A stretch of DNA of 64,000 nucleotides from assembly GCA_024195265.1 (NCBI GenBank), contig JAJLRJ010000006.1:6379639-6443638 (forward strand), read 5' to 3'. Shown one piece after another: positions 1-10,960 of the stretch (positions are counted from its first letter, which is position 1; each line of letters begins with the position of its first letter). The stretch comes from Dendrophyllia cribrosa (Eukaryota > Cnidaria > Anthozoa > Scleractinia > Dendrophylliidae). Position numbers and translations under genes: made by a program. The notes under the pieces are model-generated. The model saw only the letters and a program-made list of their open reading frames with translations, did not search any database and had not been told where the DNA came from.

Positions 1-29
1 ATTTTTTCGCGGCTATTTTCTCAAAACAG

Positions 30-206
30 GGATACTAATTAGGGGATACTCAGAAGCCGCTAGGGTGGAAAAAGAACAGCTTTCAGGGATAAAATCTTGC
101 CTCGAGGAACTTCATACGTTTTTATCAATGCGGGAGCAATGCGGTCGAATTTCAGAACTGAAGAAGCGGAGATGTAAAGAATTTCCAGCAGTCGAGAGAC
201 TTAAAG
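30..206 (+). CDS. Candidate internal exon, charged helical segment
   Basis: A 177-bp open segment lies between a strong acceptor (T-rich tract ending in CAG at 27-29) and a consensus donor (AAAG/GTAAAT at 206/207). Both borders fall in phase 1, so the exon would keep frame. It encodes about 59 residues rich in Glu, Lys, Arg and Leu with three Cys, and looks helical or coiled-coil. I do not recognise the family. No ATG marks a start, so it would be internal, with the rest of the gene to the left of the window or further right. A chance open frame with lucky splice sites is possible. Confidence 0.35.
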
Positions 207-734
207 GTAAATTTTCGATGGGAATTTATGTTGATATCAATCTGTGATTGACTTTTTATTTGTATTTTCGTTAGTTTTGGAGAATTGTTTATAAAACGTG
301 CTCAAATTTAGTCGTTTTGATTTCTTTCATCGAAGACAGGTTCGCGTTTTGTTTTTAAACATAAACTTACGGAGATTTGAATAAAATTTTTCGAAGGAAG
401 ATTGTGTTGTCCATTTTTATGTGTTTGTTCATTCATTGCATACTAGGTTGAAAAGCGGTTTTATGTAAACAAAACAAATATATTTGTGTATTTTTTGCAA
501 TTTTGATTTCCAAATCAGTTTCTCGGGCAAGTTTTGATATGCAACCAGTGTATTTTATTCGGAAATTTTTTTCTTTGTGAACGTTTGTACGGTCTAAATG
601 TACTGTGCAGACGGTCGCGTAATGCTGTTTTTGAGAATTGCTAAAATTGCAAAATAGCCCGGTCGTCAATCTTAATTTTTCACCTCAGTTAAGTTTATCA
701 TCGGCTTTCTGTTCAGAGAGCTACTCTGTTAGGC
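207..734. other. Non-coding, AT-rich; no recognisable feature
   Basis: Possible intron following the exon candidate at 30-206. The reading frames here are short and low-complexity. I see no repeats or RNA signatures. Confidence 0.4.
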
Positions 735-1250
735 TCAGCCTATATATATATATATAAAAATATATATATATCTAACTGGATTTGACAAAACATGGCTGCC
801 AATTGAATTTCAGTCAAAGTCTTAAAAAGTCTCCGCTGCCCACCCCTGTTCCTCGGACACACAACACCGGCTCCCCAGCCACCCACCCACGGTTAGCCCT
901 GACCAAGGCGGCCCAACCACAGGCCAGCTAAAAAAATTTTCACTAAAACTGACTGCACTAACATTTATTAAAACGGATTTCAACTCGAAATACAACAGAC
1001 CAACAGGTTGAATTCCACTCAAAGTGTCAAAACTCCCCCCTCCCCACCCCTGTGGTTTTGACGCACAACCCCCAGACAACCAGCGGCTGTTAGCCCTGTC
1101 CCTGGGCTATGTCGCAGCATATCGGGTTACGGCAAGCCCCCTCAATTTTCAGCGACGGGAGTGGCTTGGACATGGGCCGGGCCCATGTCCAAGCGAAAAG
1201 TTAGCGAGCATGTTTTGTCAAATCCAGTCAGATATATATATATATAAATA
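735..1250. mobile_element. TIR element embedded in TA repeats
   Basis: Inverted ends of about 26 bp (771-796 and 1208-1233; core TGGATTTGACAAAACATG) are each bordered on the outside by TATATA runs. The GC-richer interior holds two diverged copies of a roughly 200-bp segment (about 798-930 and 1007-1130), each starting with a TTGAATT..CAGTCAAAGT-like motif and continuing with CCCACCCCTG and GTTAGCCCTG. No coding region is seen. It looks like a non-autonomous element that inserted into a TA microsatellite or brought one with it. Confidence 0.5.
1165..1193. repeat. Perfect 29-bp palindrome
   Basis: Fourteen-base arms (CTTGGACATGGGCC and its exact complement) flank a single central G. This forms a strong GC-rich hairpin near the right end of the TIR element at 735-1250. 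No function is evident. Confidence 0.8.
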
Positions 1251-1318
1251 ACACAAATGAACTTAAACCAGTCAAATAAAGAATAAATAAACACAAAGTG
1301 AAAACCTTAAAAATTGTC

Positions 1319-1320
<2 letters not shown>

Positions 1321-1367
<47 letters not shown>

Positions 1368-1372
1368 TATGA
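1321..1372. repeat. (TA)n microsatellite
   Basis: An almost pure TA dinucleotide run, with one phase break near its end. Confidence 0.9.
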
Positions 1373-1384
1373 TATATTAGTCTA

Positions 1385-1470
1385 TTATCTGATGTATTGC
1401 TTACTTGATCACTGAAAATCCTCATGTGAGGATGTACTCAATAAAATATGTTATGTTATGTTGTTATGTG
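1385..1470 (+). mobile_element. Probable LINE or SINE 3' tail
   Basis: The motif TGAGGATGTACTCAATAAAA is followed by a short (ATGTT)n repeat. This layout is typical of the 3' ends of CR1/L2-type retrotransposons, whose tails are short microsatellites rather than poly-A. No reverse transcriptase remains upstream, so the copy would be strongly 5'-truncated. Confidence 0.35.
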
Positions 1471-1908
1471 TGGCAGTCATACCGTTGTCATGTAATAAGA
1501 AGGCTCGACTCAGTTTTTTTTTTGCCGTGGGGTGTATGTTTTCAAATCAAAATTTCGCAGTGAAGACATGCTTAAATTGCTTTCATACTTCACCAATTTA
1601 TGATATATGATCGAAGTGTTGTGTCATTGGTCTCCAAGCGACAGCAGTTACTATAGCAACGCCAGTTTATTGCCCTATGTTTTAAACAATGTCGTTTTTC
1701 TCATCAATCTAGTCAATTCATAATGAAACTTCAAAATGTATCACTAGCTGCAGATGAAGATTCAAGAAAAATCATAAGACGGTTTTCGAGTAAATCAAAA
1801 ATCATTTGTTACGGCATGATAGACAAAACAGTAATAAAGCAAAATATTTCTAAAATGTCCTTACATATTATTTTAAAACAGCCAGGCATTAAAATAATGA
1901 TTTTAAAG
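1471..1908. other. Non-coding AT-rich stretch
   Basis: An accidental 68-codon frame at 1723-1929 has AT-driven codons and no domain. Nothing else is supported. Confidence 0.4.
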
Positions 1909-2231
1909 TCAAGGACAATCATTATTTGAACGGCTGGGCAAGGCGATATCAAGTCCCAAAATAATACTTAAAGTATTTTTAAGGCTGTTATTTACAAAAT
2001 GCACCGTTGAGGCAAACGGATTAAATATTATATTCAGCAACTCAACCGGGTTTGGTTTCCTGCTCCCCGTGTAGAGATCACGTAGTGTGAGCGCAGGATC
2101 ATTTTCCAAAAGGCGACTGGCAATGGAGCCTAATTTCACTACTACTGTATAATGTATACCCATTTTCCCATGATCTTGTTTCAATCTACGAATCTGACTT
2201 GTGACACATTTCACGACGATGTCATACGAAG
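1909..2231 (-). CDS. Candidate 3'-terminal coding exon, unknown protein
   Basis: On the minus strand a 107-codon frame runs to a TGA at 1909-1911. It follows an AG at 2233-2232 that would give a phase-1 start. An in-frame TGA lies a few codons upstream of that AG, so the exon must begin here if it is real. The product is balanced in composition, with a helical, hydrophobic middle (for example LGSIASRLLEN), and its base composition is less AT-rich than the flanks. I do not recognise a domain. It may belong to the same gene as the exon at 3052-3447, but the phases of the two do not join directly (0 against 1), so another exon would be needed. Confidence 0.35.
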
Positions 2232-3051
2232 CTATGTACATTCAAATAGTTGGCATTTTCCGTATATAACGTTTTAAACTGAGCAACGTGTTAACACAAA
2301 CAACAGATCTTTTTTAGGCTAATCCTCGACAATCGTTCTTGTTTTTAAAAGTCCATTCCAATCCATATTATTCTGTAAAATCCCGGCATGCTTTGTGCAC
2401 ACCCTTTTATCAGTGTGTTGTGAAAACGTTTTCGAAGATCATGTGCTTTTATTTCTGACAACCAAAATCCCGGTAGTCTAATCATATGGTAAGCTTTTAG
2501 TTGTTGTTTTCTCGGACTTTCTTGGAGTGTGTAATGCCCGTGTATTTTCGTGTAGGTTTTTACGGAATTGCGACGTCCAGTCTGTCCTGTAAGATGTCCA
2601 GTAAAAGGTGCTGACGTGTGCGACTTGAAACTGTGGAAATTATAGTTGTGTTTTCAACATCTTGTGGTGGAATTCTCAAGTGTGTTTGTCCCCTGGACAG
2701 ATCTCAATGATCTCAATCATGGTTTTTGTGGAAAATTAAATGCGCGGATTTTTAGCGAGCCGTAAATTGAGTCTATACCAAATTTGGACGGAAAATACTT
2801 TAAAGTGACGAATTGAAAATTTGATAAGGTAATAAGGTGAATTGACTATCGTAGCAAAAGTTTCAAAAGCTGACGGTTCGACTGGGACAACTTTCTCCTA
2901 ATAATAAGTGGATAACTTTCTCTAAATCAAGAAAACCAAAGCTTTGCTTCCATGTGTATTTTTACTTCGCTTTGTTAAACGTTTTGAACCACATTGGAAA
3001 TTTGCCAGTGGTCGACAGAAGATAAATATTGGGCTTCAAGCTATAAAATAC
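2232..3051. other. Possible intron; nothing recognised
   Basis: AT-rich sequence between two minus-strand exon candidates. No repeats, RNA motifs or long frames are visible. Confidence 0.35.
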
Positions 3052-3447
3052 CTGTAAGGGCGCATGTGTCACACTTGAGGCTCTATAGTCTCTGGCCACG
3101 GGAATCATAATAACAGATGGGCGCTCCTCGTTAAAAACAGGAAATGGAGATGGTAAGTGGCATACACACGGACAAGCGTTGGGACAACTAAGTGTATTAG
3201 CCACGGTCTCCGTTTGGAATCCCTGAGAACGGTAACCTACATCAGTAGACTCGGGCTGGATGTCAGTCTTTTTCTTTTCCACTGGAAAACCAACTGTTAT
3301 TTCCTCCAGGCTATCCAAGCTACTCAGTGGCGATGTGGCTTCATGGCAACTGATGCGAGGTGATGAAACGCCTTCATTATTAGAAGCGAGTCGATATAAT
3401 GGCATTATCTCAGAAGCACCACTCAGGGTATCGAGCTGACAACTCAT
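3052..3447 (-). CDS. Candidate coding exon, Ser/Pro-rich unknown protein
   Basis: A minus-strand frame begins with ATG at 3447 directly after a candidate acceptor (..TTTACTGTAG). It runs about 132 codons to a donor-like ACAG/GTATTT at 3052/3051. Beyond that the frame continues with intron-like content to 2962. The product is polar, rich in Ser, Glu and Pro, and contains a short Cys cluster (CPNACPCVCH) about three quarters of the way along. This suggests an intrinsically disordered cytoplasmic region. No known family is recognised. The balanced composition argues for real coding sequence, but the flanking exons are not secured. Confidence 0.4.
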
Positions 3448-4008
3448 CTACAGTAAATAGAAACAAAATATTATTTGATTACGAGCGTGAAATCAACCAT
3501 TCGTTAAAATGAACGTGTGTGAAAAAAATGATCCTTTTCAACTGATTTGTTTTTGTTTTGTCGCTTCATTAATGTAAATAAAACTATTCACAGGGATACA
3601 CATTTATTATTTTTAACGCAACCACTACTCTATCACGCGCTGACCAAGAAGCTTGGGCACGTGATTCAAAGGTTAGAGGTTGAGGGCGGGGATTGTGATG
3701 GAGATCGCGGGTTAGAATCACGGAGCGCTAGCGGAGAGCTTGCTCGCAGACTCTAACAAATATAATAAAGGAGTTTTAATAAAAAAGTCCATGATAATTG
3801 GATATAATTGGATAATTAAATATAAAACCTTTTGAACACAAAAACGTTTGAAGACCACAAAGAAGTTGATCGCATTCCCTGGCTTCATTAAAAGCCAACG
3901 TAGGTGTCTACTTACAGCTATCCAATTTAAAAACGTTGTTATTGGACAGCCATGTGACAGCGCGCCAATTACATAAGAAATGGGCAAGCATATGTTATTG
4001 ATATGATT
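3448..4008. other. Non-coding; no gene seen
   Basis: The part at 3640-3750 is GC-richer and contains GGGTTAGAATC, which resembles a tRNA B box. I could not find a matching A box or a fold, so I do not call a SINE. Confidence 0.35.
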
Positions 4009-4145
4009 ATGTATTGTAATGTAATGTATTGTTATGTAATGTATTGTGTTGTATTGTACGACTACGAACGCGAATGCGACCACGAACGCGAACGCGAACG
4101 CGAACGCGAACGCGAACGCGAACGCGAACGCGAACGCGAACGTGG
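4009..4145. repeat. (TGTAATGTAT)-like and (CGAACG)n satellites
   Basis: Imperfect TGTATTG / TGTAATG units (4009-4060) pass into about eleven near-perfect hexamers of CGAACG (4072-4141). A related GCGTTCGTGGTCGCGGTCGC segment lies inverted at 4613-4632. The block may therefore be one terminus of a roughly 570-bp TIR element whose end has expanded. Confidence 0.75.
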
Positions 4146-4639
4146 CGTTCGCATTGGATTGCGTACAAGCAATTTGTATGAATCCGTGCCAAAGACGACC
4201 ACGAACGCGGCTGGAAATTGGTTCGTGTGGAAAGTCGCAAAGATTGCCTCAAGAGCGAATTTTTATGCGATGGTCGCACGAACTATTCCTTGTCAACCAA
4301 TTAGTTCTTTTGTTTTCGTATAACTCGGCCCAGGTCCGGTCCGTTTCTAGGTGGTGGTATTCGCCATAAACATGACGCTTCTGTAAAATCGGGTGTATAG
4401 ATATTCGCCTGTATTTCCTCTTCCTTCTCCTTCTCCATGTGAAGAGGTAAAATGCTAAAATGTCATCAGAATCTCTGTCTGAGGAGTTTGTTGCCATTTT
4501 TATGATGGTGATGGACATTGCGACTGTCACAGCCCGAATTATACCGCGTTCTGTATGAACGGTGGTTCGTGCGATCTTTCGAGCGGAAAATTGCGCGGAA
4601 AGTCCCAATGGTTGCGTTCGTGGTCGCGGTCGCGCTCTG

Positions 4640-5290
4640 TATCAACAGGCCTTAAAAATGCTAAGCGAAAAAGGGACGTTTTCAACTTTGTTTTAAAAAC
4701 ATCAACAGTCTCGACGCTTCTAACATCAAGTGGTAGCGCATTCCAGAGCTTTGGTGCAGCGCTAGTAAAGGACCGGACCCGTCTCCAAGTGATGCTCTGG
4801 ATTTAAAACTAGGATCATGCTAAGTAATGGATGGAGGCTTAAGAGAAATGAGAGAGGATAAATAAAAAGGCGAAAATCAGTGCAGGCTGCTGTTGTATTG
4901 TTAAGAGATTCGTCTGCGACGCAGTGATTGCTGCTTGGCAGGTTTCGAATTGGCGAAAAACATACAAACAGTAATACATTAGATTGTGCTCGCCTAACTT
5001 ATAACCGGACAAATACAATTCGTTACGTATCAAGTCATTTATTGATGAACAACTCAGTTTCTTTTCCAGATTAGGGAGGTAACGTTTCATTCGAGTCACC
5101 TCGTGTGTATGTTCTGTATGTTGAAACTTGTAAATAGGTTGTAGTTTCTTTTCTTAGTTTAGAACCTGAAAATGTCCCGAATTGATAGATAGAATTGCCG
5201 ATAAAAAGAAATTGCAACTCTGCTTGCTTGGAAAGCTGCTTGTAATTTGGCTTTCAGGCGCATCGTGCTAAATAACTTACTTGAGTGAAT
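4640..5290. other. Non-coding; no gene seen
   Basis: There are only short accidental frames here. Reading both strands shows no repeat structure. Confidence 0.35.
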
Positions 5291-5339
5291 AATATAGTAA
5301 TCGTAGGACAACTTTGATGCCTGACCCTTGTGGCTGACT
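5291..5339 (+). repeat. Dispersed repeat, short copy
   Basis: These 49 bp reappear at 10961-11029, interrupted there by about 20 extra bases. The left part (AATATAGTAATCGTAGG) and right part (GATGCCTGACCCTTGTGG) match exactly. Confidence 0.7.
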
Positions 5340-5356
5340 TTAGTACAAGCCCGGTT

Positions 5357-5440
5357 GGGGGGGGGGGGGGGGGGGGGGGGTACTCTCATATGTGCCGCGA
5401 GATAGGGTATAGTTTTTGAGGTGCACAGTCATTAAATGGT
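5357..5440. repeat. G24 tract with GTACTCTCATAT family end
   Basis: A run of 24 G is followed by GTACTCTCATATGTGCCGCG and AGGGTATAG. The same start is seen at 15195 and related interior sequence at 22826. It marks a truncated copy of a dispersed repeat that begins with poly-G. Confidence 0.6.
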
Positions 5441-6488
5441 ATTGCAATCCTTGGTAAGGTTCTTTTCAATTGTATTAGCTAAATTACAGTACCTAAACGA
5501 AAAAGGTATGATTATGATGGCGTATTAAGTAATGGTCCTAATAAGAACTAGGCAACCTAACGGCAAGGAATGCAGAAAGGTGTTAATTAATTGTGATATT
5601 GTTGAAACCGTCCACCTCATTGGCTAAAACGTGAAAATCTACCATCACTTAGCCAGGTAGTGCATTTATTTCTCTCTAGTTTACTAATTGGTTCCCTTTT
5701 AGTGAAAACTATTCTGAGTTTTAATGCAACCAAAATTATATGAGGGAAACATGTAAAATTAGAAGCCTTTCTTGGCCATTGTTTTGGATGAAATCTTGTA
5801 GCACAAAAGAAACATCACTTTAAAATAAAGTTCCAGTAAATTTTATTTAAGAAAACATGTTTTCCATAGGTTGATGTATTACCAGTAACCTAAACAATCT
5901 TGAGGGGAAAGCGAAATGCCGTGGAACAACAGAGCATTGGATTTGCCTAGTTCTTGCACGCATTGTTACTTAATGAACTAGGGTCAGTCTAGTGTTCTAT
6001 GCCTGATGCTAAACTTTCCATGTACAGAAAAGAAATGAAAACGACCTGTTCACACAATTCTAGGATAAGATATTTGAAAGGCGACCCTAATTTTGAAAAA
6101 TTGGTCTTCCTTTCAGGATGTGACCCCAATGTCTGTTAGTCTAAAAATATTGCAAATAAATCTCTAAAATGCAACTTTCTTTCCCAAATTTTATGCGAGT
6201 AGGTCTGTTCAGCAAATTCATTAAACTGGTGACGTTCCTTAAAGTAAATTTAATCTTTAAACGACAGCATTTGCAAACTATGACAGCCGCAAGTTGGCAG
6301 GATTCGATGTCGCGCGGGTAGAAAAATAGAAAAAATTTAAACTTCCTACATTGATTTTTTTGTTCATTTTTTCACAATCTGTCGAGAATTTTCAAAGAGA
6401 ATTATCTATCAAAAAAAAATCGGGGGTTACCGACCATCCAAGCGAGTTAAATCTAATCAAAGTTAAAGTGCACCTAACCCCCAAATTT
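5441..6488. other. Non-coding; no gene seen
   Basis: AT-rich, with no frame above about 60 codons, no RNA fold and no clear repeats. Confidence 0.4.
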
Positions 6489-6489
6489 T

Positions 6490-6706
6490 TTTTGGCTTGA
6501 AGAATCTGACCCACCCAGTTTGCATTGCGCGCTTACGTTGGTTCATCCGCCATTTTCAGGGCCCCCGAAAATCCATACTGTATTGTAGATGACAAATTCA
6601 CTCGTGCAAGAGGTGATATGCTTGCCCAAATATGGAATAGAGCCGTATCATAACAGTAAGAGAAGCGCGCAATGCAAACTGGGTGGGTCAGACTCTTTAA
6701 TCAACT
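6490..6706. mobile_element. Short hairpin MITE
   Basis: Inverted arms of about 40 bp (6496-6536 and 6662-6702; core CTGACCCACCCAGTTTGCAT, continuing into TTGCGCGCTT) enclose about 125 bp of non-coding DNA. It is immediately followed by the larger foldback at 6713. Confidence 0.65.
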
Positions 6707-6774
6707 CTATGTACATCCCTTGTTATTTTGACGAATAAGCCGCTACACAAAATCGCATAGCACTGCAAAATAGG

Positions 6775-6924
6775 GGGTCTTTCTGCATGTACCGGTACCC
6801 ATGAACCACTCATTGTCTTCTATCGTTTGTGAGGTATTGTATTTTTGGTCTTGATTTGTATTATTGTCGTTCTTTGTTCCTTTTGTTTTGCGTAATATGA
6901 ACTCCGGTACATGCAAAAAGAAGC
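6775..6924. mobile_element. 150-bp MITE with 9-bp target duplication
   Basis: The ends are inverted (GGGTCTTTCTGCATGTACCG and, at the other end, CGGTACATGCAAAAAGAAGC). CAAAATAGG occurs on both sides (6766-6774 and 6925-6933). The uninterrupted arm of the surrounding foldback has the site once (complement near 7480-7490), so the insertion is directly visible. The duplication length fits Mutator-like (8-9 bp) or hAT-like (8 bp) transposition. Confidence 0.8.
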
Positions 6925-7140
6925 CAAAATAGGCGCCATAAAGGCGTGAAGAACAGAATAGACCTCGGATGCGCGGTCAGCACTGGGCACCAGAGTAAGC
7001 TCAAAGCCCAACAAGGAAGGTTGTGCCTAAATCATACCGTCCAGAAGGACGTCGGACACCTTATTGAGACTTATATAACGTAATGTCGACACTTAGAATT
7101 TTATTTTCAAGAAATTTTTAAGTGTAAAAAAGAAAATCTA

Positions 7141-7223
7141 AAATCCCCACTCAGGATTGAACCTGTGACCTAAACTAGGCTTAGGCTTACATAGCCTACC
7201 GTACCACTATACCACCTAGCTTC
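7141..7223 (-). other. tRNA-like sequence, likely SINE head or decayed tRNA
   Basis: On the minus strand an A-box-like GGTATAGTGGTA is followed after about 40 nt by a B-box-like GGTTCAATCC. I cannot fold a full cloverleaf with a complementary acceptor stem, so it is not called a functional tRNA. Confidence 0.4.
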
Positions 7224-7976
7224 TCGGGTTGCTTAGTCCTAAATTTAACTGTATAAACTGCTACCCCCAACCTCAACTGAAAGCTAACCAGTTACTCCGT
7301 TATATAAGTCTCCATAAGGTGTCCAACGTCCTTCTGGACGGTATGATTTAGGCACAACCAACAAGGAAGGGCATGTTCGATTTTGTCTCAAAATTTTGTC
7401 AACCTGTCCTTGATTTTATTCTGGTGCCCAGTGCTGACCGCGCATCCGAGGTCTATTCTGTTCTTCACGCCTTTATGGCGCCTATTTTGCAGTGCTATGT
7501 GATTTTGTGTAGCGGCTTATTCGTCATAATAACATGGGATGTTTAATTTGTTCGAAGAAATGTAATTTAACGTTATTCTGCTGTAAGGACGACCAGTCAG
7601 AATGGGAGCAGCACCTATTTTTGTGCAAAAAATGAGCCATTTGTGGACACGTGTCGTAAGCTACCGAACTCTCCTTCCTTTCAGTTATATTATACAAGGT
7701 AAGATAAATGGACTAAAAATCGTTCAAATAGCGTAGAAACACTGTATAAAGATCGAACACAACACCAATAAATGTTTCAACGATTTTATTCAGCAATTTT
7801 GATTTTATATATTGCTTAAAACGTTCAATTCGAAATTCTATTCAACGTCTTATATTTTTGATTATCATTAATATACAAACAATACGCTTGGGTTTCCTGT
7901 GGCCGTACTCAAGACCTCTGGCACGGTTTTTTCCTATACGGACCTCCCGACTGCATGGTAAATAACATATATATTT

Positions 7977-8365
7977 TTCATGCTTTTGCCGCACCTACCA
8001 CCAAAAAATGTGTGAAAAATTTTCACCTGCATTCAGCACTATTACAATAAACATATAATCCGGGTTTACAAATTCTAACAAAACAGTGCGAAAACGTTTA
8101 ATTTTTATTGCTTTTACCACACATACAACCAAAAAATGTGTGAAAAGATCTCACCCCCCTTCAACACTATTGCCATAACAAATAATCAGGTTTTATAATT
8201 TCTAACAAAACAGTGCCAAAACATTGATTTAAAAACTTCTAATTTTTCATGCTTTTGCCACACATTCCACCAAAAAGTATGTGAAAAGTTGTGACTTGTC
8301 TTCAACACAATTCCTAAACAAATAATCAGGTTTCACAATTTTTTTGACAAAACAGTGTGACAAAA
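7977..8365 (+). repeat. Three diverged tandem copies, about 130-140 bp each
   Basis: Units start near 7979, 8108 and 8249. Each carries TGCTTTTGCCGCAC-like sequence, CCAAAAAATGTGTGAAAA, ATAATC..GGTTT and TCTAACAAAACAGTG. The copies differ by substitutions and small indels. Confidence 0.75.
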
Positions 8366-8732
8366 ATTAATATTTAGCCTTTGAAATGCGTGGCTATATC
8401 ACAAAACAAATAAGCGATGTTTTCTGGGGATGACCAGCCACATGGACTTAATCCAATTAAGAAAATGATAGACGGTTGCTAGCCGAAACGTGTCATCGCT
8501 CAAGATGATATGTCTATGGTTGCTTATTGATTTTCAGTCAGTTATGCAATCTTCCTTTGCCACATTGAATTGCTAAATCTGGCCATAGTAAACATCATTT
8601 CTTCTTCTTAGAACACAATGAGGTAACAAAATGATTATTTACGACCACAGATAGGTCGATCTAGCTAAGATCAGTCATCTTTTTACTCCGAAAACGAAGA
8701 AATAGTCTATTACATTGAGGGTTATCTTATTT

Positions 8733-8759
8733 GCGCGCCAATATTTTAATTTTGGCGCG
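8733..8759. promoter_or_regulatory. Inverted pair of E2F-like sites
   Basis: GCGCGCCAATATT and ATTTTGGCGCG form an imperfect palindrome. Each half matches the E2F consensus TTTSSCGC. It lies about 60 bp upstream of the ATG of the first-exon candidate at 8820. This is a motif match only, and GC-rich palindromes also occur inside MITEs. Confidence 0.3.
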
Positions 8760-8819
8760 ATCGGGAGATTTACCTATATCCCTCACGTTCGATAAAAATC
8801 TGCAAGCTTATTTTCTCTA

Positions 8820-8889
8820 ATGGATTTAAAATATATAATTGAAGTTGCTACACTACACATTTGCTGCCCATTTATTAATGACCCAGAAG
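8820..8889 (+). CDS. Candidate short first coding exon
   Basis: An ATG at 8820 opens 23 codons ending at a perfect donor (GAAG/GTAAGT, phase 1). The peptide starts MDLKYIIEVATLHICC. E2F-like sites lie just upstream. No following exon was identified: the frames at 8974-9398 on both strands look like repeat DNA with GGGTGYATCGCCTTYGCTT duplicated. The call rests on start, donor and promoter layout alone. Confidence 0.25.
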
Positions 8890-10960
8890 GTAAGTACCTC
8901 CATATTTATTACGATTTCAATTTTCAGTGAAGATCAGTATAGAATCAGTAAATAGATTAATTCCACGAACTGTGTGCGACTAAAATTCAAGGGGATAAAT
9001 TGCATTATTTCTCAGTGGATTACTTTTCTTTTGAATTGGCGTGGTTTCCAGTTAATTTCTGACTGGTGTTTCGCCGGTGAGAACGAGCAATCGGGTGCAT
9101 CGCCTTTGCTTTGTGACAAGACTCTGACCCCAGTGGGTTTTTCCAACACCGCATGGCAGTCCTTCTTTCGGGTGTTTCGCCTGTTAAGGGAAGTGATCGG
9201 GTGTATCGCCTTCGCTTCGTCATGCAAGATGAGCTGGCTGGTTCCTGTGAATCCTTCGCATGTTTTTTCTTTGCTTTGATCAAATATTATTAAAACGAAA
9301 CATTTGGTCGCACGCAGTTCATTGTCGTCGAACATGGATTGTAAACGATACCCGATTATCATCAGATATTCTATAGCTTCGAAACCAAGTTTAAGCAAGG
9401 CTTCAGCAAAATAAGTATTTAAATTATTTTTGCAAGGATGTTTAATAGTAGTAAGTATATTTCGGAAATATTAGCTCCTCTTTGTCCATTTTTTGAGCCA
9501 TCGCTGTTGCGTGATTCAAACCCGACTTATCCTAGCTGGATACCGACATCCAGACGTCTTCGAAATGGTTTTCGCCTGTCAACGGTGCACTCGCGTCTGA
9601 TCGTGAAACAATAGATTTTCTCACTTGAGTGACAACCTTAAATGCTGTAGGGTCCAATATGGCGCCCGTTTCTGAGCCATGCGGCTGGTCATAACAAAAA
9701 TAATATGGTGTTTATTTACATGCTCTGAGTTATCAAACGCCCTTCGTTTAATCAGGTTCACTGACCAAGAAAGAGTCAGACTAGAACGATTTTTAAACAA
9801 AACATAGAAAAATGAACGGAACAAAACAAAGCAAAGCACTGAAAGCAAAGCGAAATAAAAGAACACTATGGTAGGACAAAGGACAATGTATACATGTATG
9901 TCGTGGTGCAAATTTATCCTTGGTGCAAAAGAGAGACTCTCTCTTTTAGGGACGAAGAAACAGTTGAACTAAAACTCGCTGGAATCGCTTCGAATCGACC
10001 CCAAAACAACTCAAGACACAAGTAAACGCACAAAGAAGTTCAGGTGAGCCAGTTTTATTCAAATATCGTTCCTAATTTTACGCTCAAATTCGAAGCGAAT
10101 TTTCCCCATACAAATCCTTATAATTTTGCTATGACGTTTAAATTACAACGTGTAAACATCACTTGAGCTTGGGTTACCTGTGATTTGACAAGGAAATCAT
10201 TTTTACAGATACTGTGTACCATTAAACCAATCGTAAGCGACTATTTTGCTTCATGTAAAAATAATAAACTAATCAAAAGTTTACACACTTCTCGGTGATT
10301 TCACTCTGTCACGCGCGCGCTTCAATGACTTTGGCAATAATTTTCTAAAAACTTCTCAAAAGCATTAAAGTTGGCATTCGTGTGCTTTTGCTACCTTAGC
10401 TCTGAGGTATGCCGTTGCCATCTGTTGCCGACTTGCCATTGCCGTCTGCCGCTATGCCGTTGATAAAACAAGCCAAGCAATAAATGTCTATCTCAACAGA
10501 CTGTCCGTATTTTTGCGAGCATTCGAAGTTGAATGAGCGAAAGGTCGAGAGTTCACGGGCGTGAATCAGCACATGAGCATACGCCTCCTCTCCGGATCTT
10601 GGCAAAGATAACTCGCTTTAAGGACATGTACATGTACATCAATGATACCTCACTGGGCCATGGGAGATGCTTTTTTGACAGGTCAGTTGACAGGAAATTA
10701 TGCTCAACTTTCAACTTTCAACAGTCACCGTTTGTATACGATCGCACTCGCGGGAAATCTAGATTAGATTAGGAAAACAAGAGTATGGTACAATTCTTTG
10801 TCGGAGCTCATGGGACTGATCGAAAAACAATAGAACGTACGTTTTAAATGTATAACTCGTTATTGTTTTCCTTCTCTCTAGTCCACTAGAAAAAAAGTAC
10901 GACTGATCGCAGGTTAGTTACGCAAACCACTCATGCTTGGTACTTAGTGAATTAGCTAAA
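8890..10960. other. No gene supported
   Basis: 9080-9260 contains a repeated GATCGGGTGTATCGCCTTCG-type motif. 10396-10460 has imperfect TGCCGTTGCCA repeats. Frames on both strands of 9012-9398 overlap one another and have no domain. Nothing else is recognised. Confidence 0.35.

Larger units (their letters stand above)
6713..7543. mobile_element. Foldback element with tRNA-like centre
   Basis: The left arm (6713-7080) and right arm (7298-7542) are inverted copies. They share ACATCCC ends, GACGAATAAGCCGCTACAC, the CGGATGCGCGGTCAGCACTG block and ACCGTCCAGAAGGACGT, and meet at CTTATATAACG. The left arm is interrupted by a separate MITE (6775-6924) and lacks part of what the right arm keeps. The centre (7081-7297) is not repeated and contains a tRNA-like promoter. 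Confidence 0.75.

Noticed and set aside
4003..4369. Arg/Glu and Asn/Ala repeat proteins on both strands
   Set aside because: Translation of the CGAACG hexamer array.
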